The notes: generated by a model not told the origin, from the sequence alone. Shown: positions 1-6,451, numbered from the stretch's first letter. The stretch is DNA of 8,447 bases from Oscillospiraceae bacterium (GCA_017451665.1 JAFTNX010000184.1:1-8447), one strand, 5' to 3'. Made by a program: numbers and translations.

Positions 1-260
1 GAAAGCTTTTTAGCGTCGTCCTCGTGAATATAAACTTCACAATCAGTCATCTTCTTAATTTGTGCAGCAGCGCCTATATGGTCACAATGTCCGTGTGTGA
101 GGAGAATTTTTTTGATGTTGCAGTTATTCTTTTTTGCCACATCAACAATATATTCAGCCTCATCAGGTGCGTCAACAAGCACAGCATTATTATTTTCGCT
201 TACAACCAGATAGCATTTTGTTCCAAAAACGCTTATTGGTCCTATTGGAATAATTTTCAT
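1..260 (-). CDS. MBL-fold metallo-hydrolase (glyoxalase II-like), N-terminal part, cut by window edge
   Basis: An open frame on the minus strand starts with ATG at 258-260 and runs off the left edge, giving 86 residues. The protein opens MKIIPIGPISVFGTKCYLVV, the first beta strands of the metallo-beta-lactamase fold. A short acidic turn VDAPDEAE follows at about residues 35-42. The metal-binding HxHxDH signature is visible as THGHCDHIG (about residues 61-69), and this motif binds a zinc or iron pair in the family. Members include glyoxalase II-like thioester hydrolases and many enzymes of unknown substrate, so the substrate here cannot be named. The start is supported by a GGAGAA ribosome binding site at 265-270, which begins one base after the rel stop codon. 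Only 11 bp separate the two genes, so co-transcription with rel is likely. The family call is secure; the specific function is unknown. Confidence 0.88.
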   Translation of the reverse strand, partial: MKIIPIGPISVFGTKCYLVVSENNNAVLVDAPDEAEYIVDVAKKNNCNIKKILLTHGHCDHIGAAAQIKKMTDCEVYIHEDDAKKL

Positions 261-271
261 AGTATTCTCCA

Positions 272-2452
272 TCACTTACCTGTTCGGTCAACAGAAATAA
301 CCGAATTTATCTTTTTGAGTTTATTCATTACGCCATTGAGTTGTTCAACGCCTGCTATACTGATAGTAACCATAATATTAGCGTTTCCGTTTTTAAGCTC
401 ACGGGCAGTCAATTCATTTGTAGGAATTCTTATTTCTGCAAGAGTTGTAGAAATATCAGCAAGAAGTCCTATTCTGTTATGGGCAACTATATCAATTGTA
501 ACCTTAAAGTAGTTTGTCTTTGTCTGTTCAGCCCAGTGAACGCCTATCCATCTTGCAGCGTCATCAGGGTTTCTTGAAGAATTAAGGTAGTTCGGGCAGT
601 CGGTTTTATGAATTGAAACACCGTGTCCTCTTGTAATAAAGCCGATAATATCGTCACCAGGAAGTGGATTACAGCACTGTGAGAATTTAACAACACAGTT
701 TCCGATATCGTCAACGATAACGCCCGACTCGGTTTTAACATGCTTTACAGTATGCTGTGATTCCTGCTTTTCCTTAATATACTTCTTTGTATACTCGTCT
801 TTAAGTCGTGGAAGAATTTTTGAAAGTGCAATACCACCGTAGCCGATAGCTGCAAAGAAGTCGTCAAGTGTATCACAGTTATGTCTGCGCATATCCATAG
901 CAAGGAATTTATCCAAATCCTCTTCAGGAACACGGATAAGATTTCTTCTGAATTCTCTTTCAAGTTCGTTTTTACCTTCAAAGATATTTTCTTCTCGTCT
1001 TTCCTTTTTAAACCATGAACGGATTTTGGATTTAGCTTCACTTGTTTTACAGATATTAAGCCATGAACGGCTTGGGCCGTGTCCCACAACAGAGGTTGTA
1101 AGGATTTCGATAATTTCGCCTGTTTTAATCTGATAGTCATAAGAAACCATCTTTTTATCAACCTTAGCGCCACACATTTTATGTCCTACCTGAGTATGGA
1201 TAGCGTAAGCAAAGTCGATAACTGTTGCCCCCACAGGGAGAGTAATCATATCCCCTTTTGGTGTAAATGCAAATACGTCTTCAGGAGCAAGGTCAGATTT
1301 GATTGTTCTTACAATTTCCTCAGCGTCGTCGGATTCCAGCTGGGATTCGATAATATGTCTAATCCACGCAAGTCTGTTATCGTCCTTATCTCTTCCCTTG
1401 ATACCCTCTTTATATTTCCAGTGGGCAGCGATACCATATTCAGCTGTCTGGTGCATTTCCCAAGTTCTAATCTGAACTTCAAAAGGGAGACCTTCTCTGC
1501 CGATAACGGTAGTATGAAGTGACTGATACATATTTGCCTTAGGAGTAGAAATATAATCCTTAAATCTATTAGGAATAGGCTTGAACATATCGTGGATAAT
1601 TCCAAGAACGTTATAACATTCAGTAACTGTATTAACGATAACTCTTACTGCATATCTGTCATAAATCTGGTCAATTTCTTTTCCGTCACGATAAACCTTT
1701 TTATAAATTCCGTAGTTACTTTTTACTCGTCCGTCAACCTGTGGGAGCTTATCAAAGTCCTCAGAAAGTCTTGCACGGATTTTTTCCTTGATATTTTCAA
1801 CAAAGCGTTCTCTTGCGTCCTTACGCATATTCATCTGCTGTTCGATTTCCTCATAAGCATAAGGGTCAAGGTTTTTAAATGAAAGCTCTTCAAGCTCCTC
1901 CTTGATTGAGCTGATTCCAAGTCTATGGGCAATAGGCGCATAGATATTCATTGTTTCAAGTGAAACATTACGCTTTTTGGTATCATTACAAAAACCGAGA
2001 GTACGCATATTATGAAGTCTGTCGCAAAGCTTGATAATAATAACTCTTATATCCTCTGCCATTGCAAGAATAATTTTTCTGATATTTTCAGCCTTTTGTT
2101 CTTCCTTTGAGTTTGTAGGAATATTTTTGAGCTTTGTAACACCATTTACAAGCATAGCAACATCCCCACCGAATTCCTTACGGATTTCGTCAAGGGTACA
2201 GTCGGTATCTTCAACAACGTCGTGAAGAAGTGCAGCACAGATAGTATCTGTATCCATTCCAAGCTCAAGAAGAATATAGGCAACAGAAACAGGGTGAGTT
2301 ATATAAGGCTCACCTGATTCTCTCTTCTGTTCGTGATGGAATTTCTCTGCTTTTTCATAAGCAAGCACGATTTTACTGAGGTCGTACTGTTTTTCTCCAT
2401 CAATGATTTTCTGAATAAGAGCGTCAATTGTATACACGGTATTATTGTCCAT
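272..2452 (-). CDS. rel: Bifunctional (p)ppGpp synthetase/hydrolase Rel (RelA/SpoT family)
   Basis: A full-length long RSH protein of 726 residues that makes and degrades the alarmone (p)ppGpp. Domains in order: HD hydrolase (about 30-200), synthetase (about 235-350), TGS (about 390-452), helical region, zinc-finger/CC domain (about 582-622) and C-terminal ACT (about 648-725). The hydrolase metal residues are present as His53, His77-Asp78 (LLHDVVEDT) and Asp144 (KLCDRLHNMR). The synthetase shows the G-loop Asp265 (YDRYAVRV) and Glu325 (FEVQIRTWEMH). RFKD at 296-299 is the RxKD signature of bifunctional Rel enzymes; monofunctional RelA has an acidic version. Cys586, Cys593-Cys594 and Cys619 fit the zinc-finger domain. 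The start has an AAAGGAG ribosome binding site at 2462-2468, in the 18-bp gap after recJ. Nothing looks degenerate. The symbol relA is also used for this gene in Bacillota. Confidence 0.97.
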   Translation of the reverse strand: MDNNTVYTIDALIQKIIDGEKQYDLSKIVLAYEKAEKFHHEQKRESGEPYITHPVSVAYILLELGMDTDTICAALLHDVVEDTDCTLDEIRKEFGGDVAMLVNGVTKLKNIPTNSKEEQKAENIRKIILAMAEDIRVIIIKLCDRLHNMRTLGFCNDTKKRNVSLETMNIYAPIAHRLGISSIKEELEELSFKNLDPYAYEEIEQQMNMRKDARERFVENIKEKIRARLSEDFDKLPQVDGRVKSNYGIYKKVYRDGKEIDQIYDRYAVRVIVNTVTECYNVLGIIHDMFKPIPNRFKDYISTPKANMYQSLHTTVIGREGLPFEVQIRTWEMHQTAEYGIAAHWKYKEGIKGRDKDDNRLAWIRHIIESQLESDDAEEIVRTIKSDLAPEDVFAFTPKGDMITLPVGATVIDFAYAIHTQVGHKMCGAKVDKKMVSYDYQIKTGEIIEILTTSVVGHGPSRSWLNICKTSEAKSKIRSWFKKERREENIFEGKNELEREFRRNLIRVPEEDLDKFLAMDMRRHNCDTLDDFFAAIGYGGIALSKILPRLKDEYTKKYIKEKQESQHTVKHVKTESGVIVDDIGNCVVKFSQCCNPLPGDDIIGFITRGHGVSIHKTDCPNYLNSSRNPDDAARWIGVHWAEQTKTNYFKVTIDIVAHNRIGLLADISTTLAEIRIPTNELTARELKNGNANIMVTISIAGVEQLNGVMNKLKKINSVISVDRTGK

Positions 2453-2470
2453 AACGCTTTGCTCCTTTGA

Positions 2471-4495
2471 TTAGTTTTGCATATCAAGTAATTTTTTATA
2501 AAGTCCTGAATCGTTAATATCCTTTCTCGCTGTAACCTTTGTGACAGACACAGTTTTTGAAACAGGATTATTTTCCACAAGACCGACTTCATTGAAAATA
2601 TCAACACAAAGTCGCATCTTACAGTAATTCATTTTATTTCCCACACGCATAAAAAGATTATCGTATGTAATTGATGTAAACTGTGAAATGAATTTATAAA
2701 GTGAAACAAGCTCTTCTCTTGAAGGAACTATTTTACTTATAAAATTAGGTGGAAGCTGTTCACCGAGATTAAAGCTTTCATAACAAGCCTTAGCTGCAAA
2801 ATAAGGCTCCTGCTTTGTACCGGTCAGTCTGTAATCCATAATTTTTATAGAAACTGTCTTCTGATTATTATAGTTATTTATTTCAACTGTCACAAGCAGG
2901 TCACAGTTTTCACCTGTTTTTACAAACACATCTTCCGGTGAAGTACCAAAAAGAAGTGCCGAAAATCTCACACCGTCATACTCAAAATCAAGTCGTGAAT
3001 GTTTTCCCTTTGCAAGAGGTGTGATTTTTGAAAGTCTTGCACCAAGCACTGCAAAAACAGGGCGTGGATTTCCCTCACCAAAAGGTTCAAGAAGACTTAA
3101 AGATTCAACAGATTTAACATTCATATCCCTGCCCCTCAAAACCTTATCGGCAGTTATTGAAAGAGGTGGCATTGACGGATTATTGAGTGCTGCATATTTC
3201 TGTACACGACGGCAGAATTCAGGAATATTCTTTTCATCAAGAGAAAGTCCCCCTGCACACTCATGTCCTCCGAATTTTACAAGCAGGTCCTCGCAATAAG
3301 TAAGGCACTTATGAATATGAAATCCCGGAATACTTCTTGCTGAGCCTCTTGCCTCGCCGTTTTCATCAACAGAAAGGATAATATTAGGTTTTCCGTAAAG
3401 CTCAACAAGCTTTGCAGAAACTATACCGATAACGCCGTGATGCCAGCCCTTGCCACAGATAACAAGCACTCTCTGGTTAAGCTCCTGTGGGTTTTGAGAA
3501 ATATAGGCGATAATACTTTCTAAAATCTGTGTCTCGGTTTCCTTACGTTTATTATTAAGGTCAATCATTCTGTCAACCTGTACTTCGCTGTCCTCACCCT
3601 CTTCAAGAAGTGCCTTAACTGCACAGATAGGTGAGCCGAAACGACCTGCTGCGTTTATTCTCGGAGCAATTCCGAAAGCGATTGATGTGGAATTTATATT
3701 TTCCCTGTCAACACCACATTTATCAAGAAGATAATTAAGTCCTGTGTTTTCGCTGTTTTTAATAAGTTCAAGTCCTGCTGAAACTATTGTACGGTTTTCT
3801 CCTTCAAGTCTTACGATATCAGCAATCGTACCGATAGCCACAAGGTCAGCATACTGTTCAAGCACCATATCATAGTTTCCGTCATCAAGGGCTGCACAGA
3901 GTTTTAAAGCAACTCCTACCCCTGCAAGGCACTTAAAAGTTGATGGGCAGTCATTTCTATGAGGGTCAACGATTGCCTCAGCCCTTGGAAGAGTAGCAGG
4001 TGGCTGGTGGTGGTCGGTAACAACAAGCTTCATTCCAAGCTCATATATATATTCAGCCTCATCAATTGCAGACACGCCATTGTCAACAGTTACAATAAGT
4101 GATACTCCCTGCTCCGAAAGCATTTTTACAGCGTTTTTATTAAGTCCGTAACCGTCCTCACGTTCAGGGATATAATACATCACGTTAGCACCCATAGACT
4201 CAAGATAGTTATACAAAACAACAGTAGAAGTTACACCATCGCAGTCGTAGTCACCATATACGCATATAAGTTCAAAGTTTTCTATTGCCACGTTTATTGT
4301 TTCAACAGCCTTGTCCATATCCTTGATTTCAAAAGGGTCAGAAAGCTCTCCACCATTAAAAAACTCCGACAGAGTGTCAATATCATTAACACCTCTTGAG
4401 GACATAACCTCTGCTGTGAGCATAGAAAGGTCTGTACTGTTTACAATATTCATAACTGCCTTTTCGTCAGGCTTGTTTATTATCCAGCGCTTCAT
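2471..4495 (-). CDS. recJ: Single-stranded-DNA-specific 5'-3' exonuclease RecJ
   Basis: 674 residues, longer than E. coli RecJ (about 577) and shorter than B. subtilis RecJ (about 786). RecJ degrades single-stranded DNA from the 5' end in RecFOR recombination and mismatch/base-excision repair. DHH-domain motifs are intact: motif I YGDYDCDG (80-87), motif II VTVDNG (135-140), motif III TDHHQPP (160-166), VDPHRND (176-182) with LAGVGVALKL (190-199), and IGTIADIV (221-228). The DHHA1 half has GKGWHHGVIGIVSAKL (348-363), the GSARSIPGF turn (384-392) and FGGHECAGG (408-416). An OB-fold-like region follows (about 445-560). The C-terminal tail (about 585-660) probably corresponds to the extra domain of Gram-positive RecJ. 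ATG at 4493-4495 is chosen because MKRWIINKP is a typical RecJ opening and AAAGGAAT lies at 4501-4508. It is the first gene of the recJ-rel-hydrolase unit, behind the promoter at 4556-4584. Confidence 0.97.
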   Translation of the reverse strand: MKRWIINKPDEKAVMNIVNSTDLSMLTAEVMSSRGVNDIDTLSEFFNGGELSDPFEIKDMDKAVETINVAIENFELICVYGDYDCDGVTSTVVLYNYLESMGANVMYYIPEREDGYGLNKNAVKMLSEQGVSLIVTVDNGVSAIDEAEYIYELGMKLVVTDHHQPPATLPRAEAIVDPHRNDCPSTFKCLAGVGVALKLCAALDDGNYDMVLEQYADLVAIGTIADIVRLEGENRTIVSAGLELIKNSENTGLNYLLDKCGVDRENINSTSIAFGIAPRINAAGRFGSPICAVKALLEEGEDSEVQVDRMIDLNNKRKETETQILESIIAYISQNPQELNQRVLVICGKGWHHGVIGIVSAKLVELYGKPNIILSVDENGEARGSARSIPGFHIHKCLTYCEDLLVKFGGHECAGGLSLDEKNIPEFCRRVQKYAALNNPSMPPLSITADKVLRGRDMNVKSVESLSLLEPFGEGNPRPVFAVLGARLSKITPLAKGKHSRLDFEYDGVRFSALLFGTSPEDVFVKTGENCDLLVTVEINNYNNQKTVSIKIMDYRLTGTKQEPYFAAKACYESFNLGEQLPPNFISKIVPSREELVSLYKFISQFTSITYDNLFMRVGNKMNYCKMRLCVDIFNEVGLVENNPVSKTVSVTKVTARKDINDSGLYKKLLDMQN

Positions 4496-4555
4496 AAAAA
4501 ATTCCTTTATATTATAGTATTACTTATTTTTTCTTAAAAACATAAACACACTTTA

Positions 4556-4584
4556 ATTATACCACAAAAGCAGTAAAATTTCAA
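4556..4584 (-). promoter_or_regulatory. Sigma-A-type promoter for recJ-rel
   Basis: Read on the minus strand, TTGAAA (4579-4584; 5 of 6 bases match TTGACA) is followed by a 17-bp spacer and a perfect TATAAT (4556-4561). TGG immediately upstream of the -10 makes it an extended -10 (TGnTATAAT). The expected transcription start is near 4549, leaving a leader of roughly 50 nt before the recJ ATG at 4495. No hairpin or riboswitch is visible in that leader. Identification is by sequence pattern only. Confidence 0.8.
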
Positions 4585-4650
4585 GTATTTTAGAAGCCTC
4601 AGAAAGTCTCAAAAAAACGCTTTAAAAATTAACAAAGTATTCACAAAATG

Positions 4651-4692
4651 AGTATTCGGGAGTATTTTGGAGAAAAACAGAGCATTTCGGAG
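4651..4692 (+). repeat. Three imperfect 12-bp direct repeats, 10 and 20 bp apart
   Basis: AGTATTCGGGAG (4651-4662), AGTATTTTGGAG (4661-4672) and AGCATTTCGGAG (4681-4692) share the pattern AGYATTYBGGAG. Their starts are offset by 10 and 20 bp, so they fall on the same face of the helix. The block between them (4671-4680) keeps the AG edges but not the core. They lie between the two divergent promoters. They could be phased protein-binding sites or the remains of a short tandem repeat; the sequence alone does not decide. Confidence 0.5.
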
Positions 4693-4737
4693 GTGCTTGG
4701 GGTTTTAAGCGGGCTCGCAAGGGCTAAAAAGGGGGTG

Positions 4738-4806
4738 ATTTGGTAATATTGAGGGGTAAAAACTTTAAAATCCGTCGAATTTGGTGTTTTTTGAGGATAA
4801 TTTGGT
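4738..4806 (+). repeat. Three ATTTGGT direct repeats upstream of the nfeD promoter
   Basis: ATTTGGT occurs exactly at 4738-4744, 4779-4785 and 4800-4806. The similarity extends downstream: the first two copies continue into GAGG after 6-7 bases, and the first and third share ATTTGGTAA followed by ATT. The third copy lies just upstream of the candidate -35. Operator half-sites are possible, but the words are short and A/T-rich, so chance or old duplication is not excluded. Confidence 0.35.
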
Positions 4807-4817
4807 AAAATTCGTGG

Positions 4818-4849
4818 TTGAATTTTTTACAAAACTATGTTAATATAAT
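4818..4849 (+). promoter_or_regulatory. Candidate promoter for the nfeD-SPFH unit
   Basis: A perfect TATAAT lies at 4844-4849. The best -35 candidate, TTGAAT at 4818-4823, would be 20 bp away, longer than the usual 17. An alternative is an extended -10, TGT-TAATAT (4838-4846), which gives a 17-bp spacer from the same -35 but a weaker hexamer. Either choice starts transcription at about 4853-4857, just before the leader palindrome. A promoter is required here because the neighbouring upstream gene is divergent; the exact hexamers are uncertain. Confidence 0.5.
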
Positions 4850-4858
4850 ATCACAGGC

Positions 4859-4892
4859 AAAAAACAACGTTCGGTACCGGACGAAGTTTTTT
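4859..4892 (+). promoter_or_regulatory. 34-bp palindrome / leader hairpin ahead of nfeD
   Basis: A6C at 4859-4865 and GT6 at 4886-4892 flank the inner palindrome CGTTCGGTACCGGACG (4868-4883), which has a single G-U pair. An AA/AA internal loop separates the inner and outer stems. In RNA this gives a GC-rich stem followed by a U6 run, resembling an intrinsic terminator but placed at the very 5' end of the nfeD transcript. It may be an attenuator, a 5' stabilising hairpin or a DNA operator. The structure is seen directly; its role is inference. Confidence 0.55.
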
Positions 4893-4908
4893 ACCCGATA
4901 TATTTCTG

Positions 4909-4915
4909 AAAGGAG
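4909..4915 (+). promoter_or_regulatory. Ribosome binding site that fixes the nfeD start
   Basis: AAAGGAG ends ten bases before ATG 4926. It rules in that start and rules out the upstream TTG at 4818, which would add 36 residues translated through the promoter -10 and the leader palindrome. Confidence 0.85.
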
Positions 4916-4925
4916 ATACATAATA

Positions 4926-5357
4926 ATGTTTTGGAGTATTACCTGGGCTGTTTTCTTTGTAGTTTTCGTAATTGTAGAGATTTCAACTTTTGAGCTTGTA
5001 TCAATCTGGCTTGCAGTTGGTTCACTTGGTGCGATGTTTATGAGTATCTTTGACCTTCCATTGTGGTCACAGCTTCTTGTATTTATCGTTGCATCACTTG
5101 TACTTATTCTTGCTACAAGACCTATTGTTAAAAAGCTTCTCAAGGATGTCAAGCCTACAAACGCAGAACTGGACATTGGAAAGACTGCAACAGTTGTTGA
5201 AGAAATCAACAACAAGGCAGGAAAAGGCAGAGTTAACCTTAATGGTGTATTCTGGGCAGCAAGAACTGTTGACAACGAAATCATTCCTGAAGGCACTATT
5301 GTAGTGATTAAGGAAATTGATGGCGCAAAGCTTATCGTTGACAACGACAAAGACTAG
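4926..5357 (+). CDS. Short NfeD-like membrane protein with C-terminal OB fold
   Basis: 143 residues from ATG 4926 (AAAGGAG upstream) to TAG. The N-terminal half is membrane-embedded, with likely segments at about 3-18, 23-41 and 46-64 ending in a positively charged turn (RPIVKK). Residues about 84-138 form the NfeD OB-fold domain: GKTATVVEEI, GRVNLNGVFWAAR, then IPEGTIVVIKEIDGAKLIV, with the conserved small-domain pattern G-x-W/F-x-A-x and G-x-x-V-x-V. This is the truncated NfeD class without the ClpP-like protease domain. In known genomes such proteins are paired with SPFH/stomatin genes (for example E. coli YbbK with QmcA), as here with a 50-bp gap. They are thought to help assemble or position SPFH oligomers in the membrane. 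The partner gene strongly supports the call. Confidence 0.92.
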   Translation: MFWSITWAVFFVVFVIVEISTFELVSIWLAVGSLGAMFMSIFDLPLWSQLLVFIVASLVLILATRPIVKKLLKDVKPTNAELDIGKTATVVEEINNKAGKGRVNLNGVFWAARTVDNEIIPEGTIVVIKEIDGAKLIVDNDKD

Positions 5358-5365
5358 TTTTATGT

Positions 5366-5396
5366 AAAAAAGTCGCAAGACTTAAAATAATTTTTT
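5366..5396 (+). promoter_or_regulatory. Small intercistronic hairpin between nfeD and the SPFH gene
   Basis: AAGTC-GCAA-GACTT (5370-5383) forms a 5-bp stem with a GNRA-type GCAA loop. A6 at 5366-5371 and T6 at 5391-5396 could pair to extend the structure to the base next to the GGAGG ribosome binding site (5397-5401). It could tune relative expression of the two genes or act as a weak, leaky terminator. The 7-base gap before the U-run makes it a poor terminator. Confidence 0.35.
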
Positions 5397-5407
5397 GGAG
5401 GTAAATT

Positions 5408-6367
5408 ATGGGACCATATATTATTCTCGGTATTTTAATCTTTCTTGTAGTTGTAATTATCAACTGCATCAAGGTTGTTCCACAGGCTTATGTTTATGTT
5501 ATTGAACGTTTCGGAGCATTTCATGCTGCTTGGGGCACAGGACTTCACTTCAAGCTTCCATTCATTGATACAATCGCTAAGAAGGTATCAATCAAGGAAC
5601 AGGTTGTTGACTTTAAGCCACAGCCAGTTATCACAAAGGATAACGTTACTATGCAGATTGACACAGTAGTATTCTTCCAGATTACTGACGCTAAGCAGTT
5701 TGCATACGGTGTTGAAAGACCACTTTCAGCTATTGAAAATCTTACTGCTACAACACTTCGTAACATCATCGGTGACCTTGAACTTGAAGCTACACTTACT
5801 TCAAGAGACTACATCAACACTAAGATTACTGCTATCCTTGACGAAGCAACAGACCGTTGGGGTATCAAGGTACAGAGAGTAGAGCTTAAGAACATTCTTC
5901 CACCACCTGAAATTCAGGATTCAATGGAAAAGCAGATGAAGGCTGACCGTGAAAGACGTGAAAAGGTAATTCAGGCTGAAGCTGAAAAGAAGTCACAGGT
6001 TCTCGTTGCAGAAGGTGAAAAGGCTTCTAAGATTCTTAAGGCAGAAGCTGACAAGCAGTCAGAAATTCTCCGTGCTGAAGCTGAACGTGAAGCTATGATT
6101 CTCCGTGCTGACGCTGTAAGAGAACAGAAAATCCGTGAGGCTAAGGGTGAATCTGAAGCTATCACACTCGTACAGACAGCTCTTGCTGAAAGTATCGTAA
6201 AGCTCAACGAAGCTAACCCTAACCAGAACGTTATCGCTCTCAAGAGCCTTGAAGCGTTCACAGCTGCTGCTGATGGTAAGGCTACTAAGATTATTATTCC
6301 AAGTGAAATTCAGGGACTTGCAGGTCTTGCTACAAGCCTTAAGACACTCACAGAAGAAACTAAGTAA
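5408..6367 (+). CDS. SPFH/band-7 (stomatin/QmcA-type) membrane-anchored protein
   Basis: 319 residues, close to the usual length of bacterial stomatin/QmcA homologues (about 300-320). One N-terminal membrane anchor (about 4-20) is followed by the SPFH domain: VPQAYVYVIERFGAF (24-38), GLHFKLPFID (45-54), PVITKDNVTMQIDTVVFFQI (73-92) and TTLRNIIGDLELEATL (115-130). A long charged helix (about 172-250) carries degenerate 11-residue units such as ILKAEADKQSE and ILRAEAEREAM, typical of the coiled coil that builds ring-shaped SPFH cages. The C-terminal block ALKSLEAF...GKATKIIIPSE (277-300) is the QmcA/stomatin signature. Such proteins organise membrane microdomains and often bind membrane proteases; no specific partner is encoded here besides NfeD. 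Start: GGAGG at 5397-5401, six bases before ATG. By my count 27 of 28 lysines use AAG, suggesting high expression. The second and last gene of its unit, ended by the terminator at 6386-6412. Confidence 0.95.
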   Translation: MGPYIILGILIFLVVVIINCIKVVPQAYVYVIERFGAFHAAWGTGLHFKLPFIDTIAKKVSIKEQVVDFKPQPVITKDNVTMQIDTVVFFQITDAKQFAYGVERPLSAIENLTATTLRNIIGDLELEATLTSRDYINTKITAILDEATDRWGIKVQRVELKNILPPPEIQDSMEKQMKADRERREKVIQAEAEKKSQVLVAEGEKASKILKAEADKQSEILRAEAEREAMILRADAVREQKIREAKGESEAITLVQTALAESIVKLNEANPNQNVIALKSLEAFTAAADGKATKIIIPSEIQGLAGLATSLKTLTEETK

Positions 6368-6385
6368 AATTATAAATTCACAATC

Positions 6386-6412
6386 AAAGCACGGCTTATG
6401 TCGTGCTTTTTT
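6386..6412 (+). terminator. Intrinsic terminator after the SPFH gene
   Basis: AAAGCACGGC (6386-6395) pairs with GTCGTGCTTT (6400-6409) around a four-base TTAT loop, with one G-U pair, and continues into a T6 run (6407-6412). It lies 18 bases past the SPFH stop codon. Confidence 0.9.
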
Positions 6413-6418
6413 GTATGC

Positions 6419-6451
6419 AAAAAAAGACTACCCTTTTAAAAGGATAGTCTT
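6419..6451 (-). terminator. Intrinsic terminator after recR (bidirectional hairpin)
   Basis: AAGACTA (6424-6430) pairs with TAGTCTT (6445-6451). After one mismatch the stem continues through CC/GG and the TTTT/AAAA bases. On the minus strand the stem runs into seven T (the complement of 6419-6425), five bases past the recR stop. On the plus strand it is also followed by a T-rich tract, so it can back up the SPFH terminator. Confidence 0.85.

Larger units (their letters stand above)
4496..4925. other. Divergent intergenic region between recJ and nfeD
   Basis: 430 bp without an established gene. From left to right it holds the recJ leader (4496-4549), the recJ promoter (4556-4584), an A/T-rich stretch (about 4585-4648) and a G-rich stretch with few C on the plus strand (about 4650-4760). 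Then come a stretch with repeated ATTTGGT words (4738-4806), a plus-strand promoter candidate (4818-4849), a 34-bp palindrome (4859-4892) and the nfeD ribosome binding site. The G-rich stretch is unlike the surrounding coding DNA in composition. It also contains an unsupported 32-codon ORF (4648-4746). I recognise no tRNA, riboswitch or insertion sequence here. Confidence 0.75.

Noticed and set aside
745..1173. Alternative-frame ORFs within rel, including 745-1173 and 1309-1605 on the minus strand and 1079-1522 on the plus strand
   Set aside because: They lie wholly inside rel, whose domains are continuous from end to end.
4511..4516. Second minus-strand TATAAT close to the recJ start
   Set aside because: It would start transcription within a few bases of the recJ ATG, downstream of the ribosome site, and has only a poor -35. 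The 4556-4584 promoter is much better.
4818..4925. N-terminal extension of the NfeD protein from a TTG at 4818
   Set aside because: It would translate through the promoter -10 and the leader palindrome and lacks a ribosome site. The ATG at 4926 has AAAGGAG and a normal NfeD N-terminus.
4835..5350. 171-codon minus-strand ORF opposite nfeD
   Set aside because: It is the antisense shadow of a well-supported gene; its translation shows no domain and has low-complexity Ser/Thr/Ile content.
5950..6160. DNA-level tandem repeat in the SPFH gene
   Set aside because: The repeated GCTGAAGCTGA-like words reflect the Ala-Glu coiled-coil units of the protein; they are degenerate and expected for the family.
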